From NCBI GenBank assembly GCA_002723015.1, contig PBNG01000076.1:13432-27637 (forward strand): a stretch of 14,206 bases of DNA. The letters run 5' to 3'. Of this stretch, positions 7,102 through 14,206 are shown in pieces. Each line of letters begins with the position of its first letter. Position 1 is the first letter of the stretch. Under the pieces are notes generated by a model. The model was not told where the DNA came from, searched no databases, and was given only the letters and a program-made list of their open reading frames with translations. The DNA is from Roseibacillus sp. Lineage in GTDB: Bacteria > Verrucomicrobiota > Verrucomicrobiae > Verrucomicrobiales > Akkermansiaceae. The position numbers and the translations under genes were made by a program.

Positions 7102-9342
7102 TTACTCTGCTCCGGGGAGAACTCCTACCGTGCTGGCTTTATCCAGTTGGTCAACGAGATCTCCGACGATGGAAAGAGCCTCACGCTTTACCGGGTCCAA
7201 ACCGCTGGGCCAAAGAGGAGTATCATCGAGGTCGTCCTCTTTATCCTTGGCACGCCGCATGAAGGCCTCTGCATCCTTCTCCCGATCAACTTCTGGAAGT
7301 GTATCCGCCTTCAAATTATCGAGGGTGAGCCGGAAGAACTTGAAGCGTTCACGGTCATTCGCCTCCATTTCTGCAAATCTCTCGCGGCGTTCTGCGTTTC
7401 GATTTTTTCTTCGCTTTTCTGAATCTGACAATTCCGCCTCTCTCTTCACACGGTTAATAGAAATGGCATTAGCAGCGATTCGCTGCTTGGTCCTGTCGAC
7501 ATCGTCCACAATGTACTGAAAGTCCTGAGCCTTCTTGACGCGTGCTTCATTTCGCTCCTTGAGCATAGGTATGAAAAGATCATCCCTTTCAAGCGGTTTG
7601 AAGTTTGGAGCCTCACGAATCAGGTCATGGTCAAGGGGGTGCTTAAGGTAGGCTTCCCCTATCTCAAGAGCATCGGTCAGCGAGGGAAGAACGATATCAG
7701 GCTCAACACCCAGCTTCTGCGTTGAACTTCCGGACACCCGGTAGAACTTCTGAATCGTGGTCTTAAGATAACCGGCTCTGGTATTGTCCTCAAAAAACCG
7801 GAAATAACGGCCGATCTCCATTGGCTGCTGGACAGTCCCCTTACCAAAGGTCGAGCTGTCTCCCACAATCACAGCCCGGTTGTAATCCTGCAATGCTCCC
7901 GCAAGAATCTCGCTAGCCGAAGCGCTTGATATGTCTGTAACCACCAGAAGAGGGCCCTTGTAAATTGGTTCCCGGAAGAGCGCCTCCTTGGATTCAATAC
8001 GCCCAATGGTATCCTTGATTTGAACCACTGGCCCCCTTCCCACGAAGAACCCGGTAATACGCCGGACCTCCTCAAGGGATCCGCCGCCATTACGCCTGAG
8101 ATCAAGAACCAGGCCATCAACCTGCTCCTGATTAAGTCTGTTAAGAAGTTTCCGAACGTCTGCCGAAACACTTGGATCACCGTCTTCAAAATCCATGTAG
8201 AAGGAAGGGAGCTGCAGCCAGCCGATCCTGCGCTTGCCAGTAACTCCCTTCATCTCGATCACTTCGGCGCTGGCAAGTTCATCCTTTAATTCGACCCTCC
8301 CACGTTTGATTGTAATGAATTTCACCTCCCCGGGTGCCCCACCCGAGGGCTCGACCTTGAGGCGCACTTCCGTATCCACCTTACCCCTGATCATTTCTAC
8401 AACATGATCAATCTTCATGTACATGATGTCTACGACCTCGCCCTTATTCACGGAGTCCACACCAACAATCCTATCATTGAGCTTTAATTCCCCCTGCTTA
8501 TCCGCCGGTCCACCGACCACAATACCCATGATCTTGGTCGCACCATCGTCCTCCGCCTGCAACAAAGCACCAATTCCGACGAGGGAGTTCGACATTCCAG
8601 ACCGGAAACGCTCCATTTCCCGGGTACTCATGTAGTCAGTATGAGGGTCATGCGCCGCCGCCACGGCACTCAGGAAATAATTGGCCACATCCTCTTCATC
8701 AGCCTCCCCGATACTACGCTGAAACCGATCATACCGCTGAGCGATCTTATCCTCCGGGCCTTTCTCACTCGCCAGGGGATTCTTCTTCCCCTGCTCTTGT
8801 GCCATTCTCTTCACGGAATCCCTCCGTAGGATCTCAGACAAGAGAGCCTCCTCAATTTGCATTTTCCAGACCTCTTCAGCGGCCTGCTGGCTTGAGGGCC
8901 ATTCCGCATCCTTCCGCGTCCGCATGACCGCTTTCTCGGAGTCGAAGCTGAACTCGCTATTTTTCAGGAGCTTCTTTGCAAAATCTACCCTTTCCGTCAC
9001 TCGCTGGGAGAAGACCTTGTAGATCTCGTTGGCCGGTTCCATGCAACGACCCTTGATGAGGAGCTCATGAAGACGTCTTCCATACTTCTTTTCAAAGGCA
9101 TCGACGTCCTGCTGCGTGAAGTAGAGCCTCGCAGAATCAAGATCGGCGAGGTAATCTGAGAGGATTTTCGCACTCAGATCGGCATTGAACTGAATTCGCG
9201 CATAGTGGCTGTTCTGTAACATTCCCGCCATTTCGCGACCCACCACATTGAAATCAGTCTTTCCGTGCACTGAGAGGGGGACCGCGCCGATCAGGACAGC
9301 AACGAGAGCCGCCAGAGAGGGTGTATTACGAACGATGTTCAT
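7102..9342 (-). CDS. prc: Tail-specific protease Tsp/Prc (S41A carboxy-terminal processing peptidase)
   Basis: This is a 746-residue protein from ATG 9342. That start gives a clean signal peptide (MNIVRNTPSLAALVAVLIGAVPLSVHG). A longer frame begins at TTG 9429, directly after a stop, but would put 29 non-signal residues in front. Domains in order are: the helical N-terminal Tsp region, a PDZ domain (VGIGALLQAEDDGATKIMGIV, then LKLNDRIVGVD), the S41 core with GLVLDLRRNGGGS, and the long basic and charged C-terminal Tsp extension. The catalytic dyad is Ser475 (middle Ser of SASASE) and Lys501 (FGKGTVQ). Their spacing is 26, one more than the usual 25, because of an extra residue in GDSSTFGKG. 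It acts in the periplasm, degrading proteins with non-polar C-termini and controlling cell-wall hydrolases or lipoproteins in species studied. The gene directly upstream encodes a HEAT-like/PDZ protein, a possible adaptor. Confidence 0.95.
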   Translation of the reverse strand: MNIVRNTPSLAALVAVLIGAVPLSVHGKTDFNVVGREMAGMLQNSHYARIQFNADLSAKILSDYLADLDSARLYFTQQDVDAFEKKYGRRLHELLIKGRCMEPANEIYKVFSQRVTERVDFAKKLLKNSEFSFDSEKAVMRTRKDAEWPSSQQAAEEVWKMQIEEALLSEILRRDSVKRMAQEQGKKNPLASEKGPEDKIAQRYDRFQRSIGEADEEDVANYFLSAVAAAHDPHTDYMSTREMERFRSGMSNSLVGIGALLQAEDDGATKIMGIVVGGPADKQGELKLNDRIVGVDSVNKGEVVDIMYMKIDHVVEMIRGKVDTEVRLKVEPSGGAPGEVKFITIKRGRVELKDELASAEVIEMKGVTGKRRIGWLQLPSFYMDFEDGDPSVSADVRKLLNRLNQEQVDGLVLDLRRNGGGSLEEVRRITGFFVGRGPVVQIKDTIGRIESKEALFREPIYKGPLLVVTDISSASASEILAGALQDYNRAVIVGDSSTFGKGTVQQPMEIGRYFRFFEDNTRAGYLKTTIQKFYRVSGSSTQKLGVEPDIVLPSLTDALEIGEAYLKHPLDHDLIREAPNFKPLERDDLFIPMLKERNEARVKKAQDFQYIVDDVDRTKQRIAANAISINRVKREAELSDSEKRRKNRNAERRERFAEMEANDRERFKFFRLTLDNLKADTLPEVDREKDAEAFMRRAKDKEDDLDDTPLWPSGLDPVKREALSIVGDLVDQLDKASTVGVLPGAE

Positions 9343-9451
9343 TCTGCCAATTACAAGGGCCCGAAAGACCAGGAAGCTCCTTTGAATTTCTGCGATCCGG
9401 GTTGGTTTGTCGATTCCTTTCCCATCCAAGCATTAAGAACGGCCCTTCTCT

Positions 9452-10216
9452 TCACTCTTTTGGAGCTTTTCTTTCCTTCTTCTTCTGTTTCTTAAGCCAT
9501 TCTTGAAAGTAATCTTCATCCATTTCTGTTTCCTGAGGCAACACAGGCAGCACTCCCCACTGGTTAATTTCGTCAAGGGCGGTAGGACGTCGACGGAGAG
9601 ACGCCGTCAACTCAAGATGTTCCTTTCCACGCCTCACCTTTAGGATGATCTTATCCCCCGGATTCTTCGATCTAATATAATCCGCAAGTCGACGGGTCGG
9701 AGCGAGATCGTCAAAGAGCACCTGGTCAACCCCGGTTATCAAGTCGTCCGCTCTCAAGGTAGCAAGGTCAGCCGCCGTTCCTTTCCTCACGTCTGTGATG
9801 AGAACAGCAGGATGGAGCATCCCCTCCTCGTCTTTCCATCGCGCTGTATCCATTTGAATACCCAGATATCCCTGTCCCGGCAGAGGTTGCTTGAGAATAA
9901 CCAGTGCCTTCAATACCTCTCGACTGCGCAGACGTATCTCGGGGTCCTCTGCCTCCCTGTAAACCCGGTAAAGCGATGTGATACTTCCCTTTAAGTCTTT
10001 CTTGCCCCATACCAGTAAATCTCTCTGGCCCGCATGACGCTTCTTGAACTCCTCATGTCCAAGGGCTTCAATCATGCCCGCTGGCACTTCCGGAAGAGCC
10101 TGTTTTTCCTCTTCAACCAGGTCTTCAACCTCGGCGCGCAATGCCCCTGCAAGGATTGGAATGGACGTCGACAGCAATGAAATGAACCAGATCTTTCTGA
10201 AGCTTTTTTTCGTCAT
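9452..10216 (-). CDS. Periplasmic HEAT-like/PDZ protein
   Basis: This is a 254-residue protein. A signal peptide (residues 1-28, cleavage after ALRA) is followed by an acidic linker. Next comes a helical segment (about 50-108) with the pattern HEEFKKRHAGQRDLLVWG, then DPEIRLRSREVLKAL, which resembles HEAT-like modules common in planctomycete and verrucomicrobial envelope proteins. A PDZ domain spans about 116-212 (GYLGIQMD, VLITDVRKGTAADLATLRADDLITGVD). The tail is very basic (WLKKQKKKERK). No protease or other catalytic motif is seen, so it is likely a binding protein. It ends 109 bp before the chosen Tsp start and begins 33 bp after the export gene, in the same direction. By position it could serve as a substrate adaptor for Tsp, as NlpI does for E. 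coli Prc and LbcA for Pseudomonas CtpA, but those are TPR proteins and this role is inference only. Confidence 0.88.
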   Translation of the reverse strand: MTKKSFRKIWFISLLSTSIPILAGALRAEVEDLVEEEKQALPEVPAGMIEALGHEEFKKRHAGQRDLLVWGKKDLKGSITSLYRVYREAEDPEIRLRSREVLKALVILKQPLPGQGYLGIQMDTARWKDEEGMLHPAVLITDVRKGTAADLATLRADDLITGVDQVLFDDLAPTRRLADYIRSKNPGDKIILKVRRGKEHLELTASLRRRPTALDEINQWGVLPVLPQETEMDEDYFQEWLKKQKKKERKAPKE

Positions 10217-10249
10217 CCCATCGGTCGCACTGAAAACTCGGCTGCCCAG

Positions 10250-10810
10250 CTAATTACCAAACACCGTTTTCTGGGGCACATCCACGGTATCCTTTGGAAA
10301 CAGCTTTAGAAGTTTGTGCTCACCCTTGTTCAGGTCGTAGATATAGCGCTTGCCGTTACGGAAAAGAGCGATTCTGTTGATGGCTCCAAATTCCGTCGGC
10401 CCTCCAGCTGACATCACGGCCTGATAAAGAGTCATGCCCCTTCGAAAGGGTTTCGGCCCCGGGGAGCGGACCTTTCCGCCAACAGTGACCATCTGGACGG
10501 TAATGTTATCCCCCGAGTCGGCGACAATCTGAATCACGGGGCTCGTGTAGATTTCAGCTTCCATGTAAGCGGACTCTATCCTGCGTGCGAGCACATCCGT
10601 TTCCACACCCACGACCTTGACTGCTCCGATTTTCCACATCGTAATGAATCCTTTCTCCGAAACAGGATAGCCCCCATTGATCCTTCCCTGCTCTCCGGTA
10701 GGAACTCCCTGAATGGTAATCTGTATTGCCCCTCCCGCTTCAATCTGGCCAGGCAGTGAAGCCGGGCAGAGCATTAGTAGAATGACGGTATACTTGAGGA
10801 GGATCTTCAT
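10250..10810 (-). CDS. Minimal polysaccharide export protein (Poly_export/SLBB, Wza-like)
   Basis: From ATG 10810 the protein has 186 residues. This start places a hydrophobic signal segment (KILLKYTVILLMLCPASLPG) at the N-terminus; an upstream in-frame ATG at 10852 would add 14 polar residues and is less likely. The mature part begins with a Poly_export-like region (GGAIQITIQG, then GRINGGYPVSEKGFITMWKIGAVKVVGVETDVLARRIESAY, ending SPVIQIV). It then has one SLBB-like domain (VTVGGKVRSPGPKPFRRGMTLYQAVMSAGG). Compared with E. coli Wza (about 380 residues) it lacks the further SLBB domains and the C-terminal amphipathic helix that crosses the outer membrane. The only Cys of the signal segment is preceded by Leu-Met-Leu, not a good lipobox. 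It probably forms a periplasmic collar for polysaccharide export with the Wzc-like kinase encoded just upstream; the outer-membrane pore must come from another protein. Confidence 0.88.
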   Translation of the reverse strand: MKILLKYTVILLMLCPASLPGQIEAGGAIQITIQGVPTGEQGRINGGYPVSEKGFITMWKIGAVKVVGVETDVLARRIESAYMEAEIYTSPVIQIVADSGDNITVQMVTVGGKVRSPGPKPFRRGMTLYQAVMSAGGPTEFGAINRIALFRNGKRYIYDLNKGEHKLLKLFPKDTVDVPQKTVFGN

Positions 10811-10867
10811 GAGGATAATTGTGTTGGAGTCAGGACAGGAAGCCGCGGGCATTTTGTGAAAGGGAAC

Positions 10868-13066
10868 CTAGTAGGTCAGCCCCTTTTCGTCGTCGAGTTC
10901 ATTTTTCCCCCCGGGAGTTTTCACGGTTGCGCGTTCAGCAGATTTGGTGACACCACCACCGGGAACCGGATCCGCATCTGCCGAGGGGGCATAGTAGGTA
11001 TAGTAACTTGTGTAATATTGATACTGGCTGTCACTCCGGACATCCACGTTATTGAGCACAACTCCAACTACGTATCCCCCGACATTTTCTACTGCCTGCT
11101 TCACCCGCATAAGCATGTTGCGCGGGAGTTTGCGGTGCTGAACGACGATCATGGTAAGATCCACCTCAGAGGCGAGCACTGATGCATCACTGACGCCCAG
11201 GATCGGAGGAGAGTCCACAAGAACCAAATCGAACCTCTGCTTCACATCCTGAATGAGTTCCGACATGCGCCGGGAGTTCAGAAGGCCCGCCGCATCAGCA
11301 GGGAGGATTCCCGACGGCAGGAAATAAAGATTATCCACCGGGGTTTGCAGGATCACGTCTTCCAGCATCAGGTCAGTGGTGAGATAATTACTCAGTCCAA
11401 CCGAGTTGTTGATATCGAAAAACGTATGAACGGTAGGGCGACGTAAATCCGCGTCGATCATAAGAGTCGTGTATCCTCCCTGAGCACAGACATATGCAAG
11501 ATTAACCAGGGTCGTTGATTTCCCCTCACCTGCACCTCCCGACACAATGGTGATACTGTTGTCCTCGGGATTGCTTCGATTGAACTCAATGTTCGTCCTT
11601 AATATTCGGTATGCCTCGGCATCCGGACTCATTCCACTCTGCTTGTGCAACACACCCACATCCGTGGGAATCACCGCCAAAACAGGAACCTGCAGATAAC
11701 GCTCAACGTCTTCCAACGTCTTGACCGAGGTATCAAGGTATTCGAGGAAGAACGCAATCGCGATGCCGAAGATCAAACCTACCGCCGCACCCAGCGAGAG
11801 AAACAGGGTTACCTTGGGATAGACCGGATCCATCCCGATTTTGGGGTTTTCCAGAAGAGTGATCGGCGTCTTGGGGATCTTTAGCGCTATCCGACGCGCT
11901 GAGTTTGTCAGCTTCATCTGGGATAACATCGCCTTCGCGGTCTCGTAATCCTGCTTCGCTTCAACGTAATCCTGGGACTGGAGGGCCTTGTCGACGGCAT
12001 CAAACCTCCGATCCTCAACCCGATCCTTAATTTTCACCAGCTGGCCGTTGACCAGATCCAGTTGGGTTTTCAGCAGCTCCCTGAGAACAACAACTGAGGC
12101 TTTAAGGTCCTCCTGTAATTTCTCCTGTGCGATCAAAGCCATTTCAACTGATGGGTGTTTGCGTCCGAGACCCGAGGCCTGAAGAGCCGCAATGTTAACC
12201 TTACTCTCCTGAAATCTGCTCCGCAGAACCGGCACCTGGCTTCCCGGCAGCTGAAGGCCCTCCGCGAAATCGATAAGCTCCTCGTCACGCAACGTGAGAA
12301 GCTGCTCGATCTGATTCTCCAGCTGACCCTTTTTCTCCTCTGCCGTAAACTGCTGCATTTCCGCGGTTTTGAGGATCGTTTCCTCACTCTGGCCCATCCG
12401 CCCACTCGTCAGAACTCCTTCAATATAGGGAATACCAACCGCCCTCACAATGGAGTGGAAATGGCGGCGCTTATCTTCGACGAGATCTTCCTGTGACCGC
12501 ACTTCAGACTCCAGCGCATCCAAGGCGTCTCCAGCTCGCTTGAGCTCTTCCTTATTACGCCCGTCTTTGTAAGATTCCGCAATCGCCTTGGCTACGGCCT
12601 GCGCATCCTCACGGTTCTGATGACGAATCCTGATTTCGATATGATCTGTATTCCTGATCTGTTCAGTCTTCAGGATAGACTTGAGCTTCATGAGGGCCAT
12701 ATCCTCGTCGAACCCGCTCCACCGAGTGGTAAGATCGAGCGTTTCCACGACCCGCGACAGAGTTTTCTCTGATTCAATAATCTTGAACTGGTTCTGGATG
12801 TAGGCGTGGGACGGGGAGGCTCCGGTCATCGGTTGTCCCACAGAACCATTCAGTGGATCCAATTCGATATACGAGTAGTTCACCTGCAGGAGGGCTGTGC
12901 TCTCGTACTTTTTTGGCAGCACGTAGGTGATTACCGCCGCCGTCATGAATATGAGCAGGAACGTTAGGATAATCACACCATAGCGGTTCTTCAGGACCTG
13001 CCAGTAGTCGACCGCATGGAGTGCGGCTTCGCTGGCATTCGTTTGGCTCTCGGGTCCGTTTCGCAT
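10868..13066 (-). CDS. Wzc-like polysaccharide co-polymerase and tyrosine autokinase
   Basis: This is a 732-residue inner-membrane protein. An N-terminal Wzz domain contains the first transmembrane helix (about 30-50). A long periplasmic helical coiled-coil follows (about 160-400), then a proline-rich run and the second helix (about 420-445, FLSLGAAVGLIFGIAIAFFLEYLD). The cytoplasmic bacterial tyrosine-kinase domain has all its motifs: EX2RX2R (Glu484, Arg487, Arg490), Walker A with Lys516 (GGAGEGKST), Walker A' with Asp538 and Asp540 (LMIDADLRRP) and Walker B Asp618 (LVLVDSPP). The tail has a Tyr cluster of seven (682, 684, 685, 688, 689, 691, 692) plus a final Tyr732, the usual autophosphorylation sites. 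Cycles of kinase phosphorylation in this family control polymer length and export. It starts a transcription unit just after a strong terminator, and the export protein gene follows within 60 bp. No sugar-assembly genes are in the window. Confidence 0.96.
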   Translation of the reverse strand: MRNGPESQTNASEAALHAVDYWQVLKNRYGVIILTFLLIFMTAAVITYVLPKKYESTALLQVNYSYIELDPLNGSVGQPMTGASPSHAYIQNQFKIIESEKTLSRVVETLDLTTRWSGFDEDMALMKLKSILKTEQIRNTDHIEIRIRHQNREDAQAVAKAIAESYKDGRNKEELKRAGDALDALESEVRSQEDLVEDKRRHFHSIVRAVGIPYIEGVLTSGRMGQSEETILKTAEMQQFTAEEKKGQLENQIEQLLTLRDEELIDFAEGLQLPGSQVPVLRSRFQESKVNIAALQASGLGRKHPSVEMALIAQEKLQEDLKASVVVLRELLKTQLDLVNGQLVKIKDRVEDRRFDAVDKALQSQDYVEAKQDYETAKAMLSQMKLTNSARRIALKIPKTPITLLENPKIGMDPVYPKVTLFLSLGAAVGLIFGIAIAFFLEYLDTSVKTLEDVERYLQVPVLAVIPTDVGVLHKQSGMSPDAEAYRILRTNIEFNRSNPEDNSITIVSGGAGEGKSTTLVNLAYVCAQGGYTTLMIDADLRRPTVHTFFDINNSVGLSNYLTTDLMLEDVILQTPVDNLYFLPSGILPADAAGLLNSRRMSELIQDVKQRFDLVLVDSPPILGVSDASVLASEVDLTMIVVQHRKLPRNMLMRVKQAVENVGGYVVGVVLNNVDVRSDSQYQYYTSYYTYYAPSADADPVPGGGVTKSAERATVKTPGGKNELDDEKGLTY

Positions 13067-13100
13067 ATCCTTAGTTGTTCAGGAGGCCATTGGAGACTTA

Positions 13101-13129
13101 ACTATAAGGCCATGGGGGGAGGAAATCCA
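13101..13129 (-). promoter_or_regulatory. Candidate sigma70-like promoter of the wzc-like gene
   Basis: On the minus strand TATAGT (13106-13101, five of six consensus bases) lies about 35 bp before the wzc-like ATG. A weak -35 (TGGATT, 13129-13124) sits 17 bp upstream. It is placed between the beta-barrel terminator and the wzc-like gene, where a promoter is required if the terminator is efficient. The -35 match is poor. Confidence 0.3.
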
Positions 13130-13137
13130 GTAGGTAG

Positions 13138-13171
13138 AAAACCCCCGCAATGAAAAAAGGCATTGCGGGGG
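13138..13171 (-). terminator. Rho-independent terminator of the beta-barrel gene
   Basis: There is a perfect 11-bp inverted repeat: CCCCCGCAATG (13142-13152) and CATTGCGGGGG (13161-13171), with an 8-base loop. Read on the minus strand the GC-rich stem is followed at once by TTTT (13141-13138). It starts 33 bp after the stop codon of the beta-barrel gene, so it most likely ends that transcript and separates it from the wzc-like operon. Confidence 0.85.
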
Positions 13172-13204
13172 CTGCTTGTGTTGAGGGGAATGTTGTTGAA
13201 TCCT

Positions 13205-14206
13205 CTAAAAGGAGGACTGAAGCCCTACTTGAACGCGACTGCGATCGTAATCACGCACGTCCGCATCCGAGGTGGACTTGGTGTAATTGTATGAACCAGT
13301 TACGTAAAGATTGTCTGACACTTCAAAACTCGCCCCGGCGTTGAAGTTCAAGATTCTGTCGTCTAAGCTATCCGGTGCAGGACCGCCGCCAATTTTACCC
13401 TCATAGCCGAGCATGATGACGTTAAGACCACTGAAGAGAGTGAGCTTGGGAGAGGCCACATAGGAACCCTGAAGACCCAATCGAAACGTCTGGCGCTCCT
13501 CGTATCTCCCGAGAGTGAAGGGTTCGTCACAATCATGGGTTGAAATCAACCGGTTCCGGTCCTCAAGACCGTAACGGGCGAATGCGCGCAGCTGAGCCGA
13601 CTCCGAAAGGGAAGACCGGACGGTTGCCTCGAGGTAAGGTGATGAATTACTGGAACCGTTATCTACTTCCTGAATCTGAGCACCACCCCGGATCACTGCG
13701 ACCGTAGTAGGACTCAACTCCGTCTCTGCTCCGAGCAGGAAATAGTGGGAGTCCGAATCCGCAGAGCTGTCGTTTTCCTGAGTCTGGAAACGATATGCCG
13801 CAGTCCAAACCGTGGTGGAACTCGTCCGGTAGCGGAACTGGTTATAGAACAGGTGCCTTACGTAGTCATTGCCATCGACCTCGTCGAAGGTCACCCCGCT
13901 AAAGCGGTAGCCGGTATTCGTACCCAGACGCTCGGTCCACCGGTATCCCACGCTGTTGTCCGAGCTATAGCGAAAATAGCTACCCTGACGACGATCAGTC
14001 GCTACGCCAAAGTCGTAATCAGGTTCCTGCTCATAGGTGACATGATTCCGGCTTCGTAGACGCAGGTTCTCGCTGACCCGGTGCACGAAATTGGCCCCTG
14101 CACGGAATTGTGGGAAGTAATCCTCACTGACTCCTACCCCGGGTGCAAATCCTCCGCTTCTGGTAATTTTGTCCAGATAGTAGGTCGCCCCTGCCCTTCC
14201 CCAGAT
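13205..14206 (-). CDS. Outer-membrane beta-barrel protein, C-terminal part, N-terminus beyond window edge
   Basis: The frame is open from the right edge (14206) to the stop at 13205-13207, giving 333 residues. A GTG at 14086 is only an internal Val (FVHRVSENL), since the frame continues beyond it with the same strand pattern. The sequence is a series of alternating amphipathic strands (GYRWTERLGTNTGYRFSGV, VWTAAYRFQTQEN, ARYGLEDRNRL, FRLGLQGSYVASPKLTLFSGLNV, LYVTGSYNYTKSTS) with polar loops. It ends in VQVGLQSSF, and the terminal Phe is the usual signal for BAM-dependent insertion. It resembles the BBP2-type putative porins found beside exopolysaccharide genes. It could be the outer-membrane exit route for the polymer handled by the Wzc-like and export proteins, but a terminator separates it from them. 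A barrel is confident; the specific role is inferred. Confidence 0.85.
   Translation of the reverse strand: MWGRAGATYYLDKITRSGGFAPGVGVSEDYFPQFRAGANFVHRVSENLRLRSRNHVTYEQEPDYDFGVATDRRQGSYFRYSSDNSVGYRWTERLGTNTGYRFSGVTFDEVDGNDYVRHLFYNQFRYRTSSTTVWTAAYRFQTQENDSSADSDSHYFLLGAETELSPTTVAVIRGGAQIQEVDNGSSNSSPYLEATVRSSLSESAQLRAFARYGLEDRNRLISTHDCDEPFTLGRYEERQTFRLGLQGSYVASPKLTLFSGLNVIMLGYEGKIGGGPAPDSLDDRILNFNAGASFEVSDNLYVTGSYNYTKSTSDADVRDYDRSRVQVGLQSSF

Noticed and set aside
7037..7519. 160-codon Ser/Arg-rich plus-strand open frame
   Set aside because: It is antisense to the charged C-terminal part of Tsp; the Ser/Arg bias is the expected shadow of Glu/Lys/Arg codons.
9343..9429. Upstream TTG start for the Tsp gene
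   Set aside because: It adds 29 residues without signal-peptide character before an obvious signal peptide that begins at ATG 9342.
14086..14206. GTG at 14086 as the start of the beta-barrel gene
   Set aside because: The same frame stays open to the window edge with matching strand-like sequence, so the gene is truncated and this GTG is an internal Val.

Overview
The window looks like a chromosomal segment from a Verrucomicrobiota-type bacterium (Opitutae-like is my guess). The reasons are a secreted DUF6288-type protein, a discoidin-domain sensor kinase, small HEAT-like/PDZ proteins, a minimal Wza-like export protein beside a Wzc-like kinase, and the rarity of Shine-Dalgarno sequences before the genes. 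The phylum is an inference from gene content. No tRNA, rRNA, CRISPR array, insertion sequence or phage gene was seen.

Layout. Positions 2-622 (+) hold the 3' end of a squalene-cyclase-fold (QW-repeat) protein. It converges on a large secreted PDZ / alpha-toroid / HEAT protein of the DUF6288 type (693-3122, -). A 210-bp AT-rich divergent spacer with repeated CAYATTTGT words separates that gene from a two-component system: a membrane histidine kinase with discoidin-like periplasmic domains (3333-5345, +) and, overlapping it by ATGA, a NarL/LuxR-type response regulator (5342-6004, +).

Everything from 6048 to the right edge is on the minus strand. In transcription order it is: an outer-membrane beta-barrel protein (partial, 14206-13205), a perfect-hairpin terminator, a Wzc-like polysaccharide co-polymerase/tyrosine autokinase (13066-10868), a minimal polysaccharide export protein (10810-10250), a HEAT-like/PDZ periplasmic protein (10216-9452), a Tsp/Prc tail-specific protease (9342-7102), a YggS/PLPBP-type PLP protein (7081-6377) and a stand-alone DUF971 zinc-domain protein (6362-6048). 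Gaps after the terminator are small (14 to about 110 bp), so the seven-gene block could be one transcript linking polysaccharide export, envelope proteolysis and housekeeping genes.

How the genes may work together. The kinase/regulator pair probably senses an envelope or extracellular glycan-like ligand and could control the divergent DUF6288 gene. The Wzc-like kinase, export protein and beta-barrel form the trans-envelope part of an exopolysaccharide system whose glycosyltransferases lie outside the window. The HEAT/PDZ protein next to the Tsp protease is a candidate substrate adaptor. The most unusual sequence feature is a run of nine G inside the kinase ATP lid, where a one-base gain would join the kinase frame to the regulator frame.
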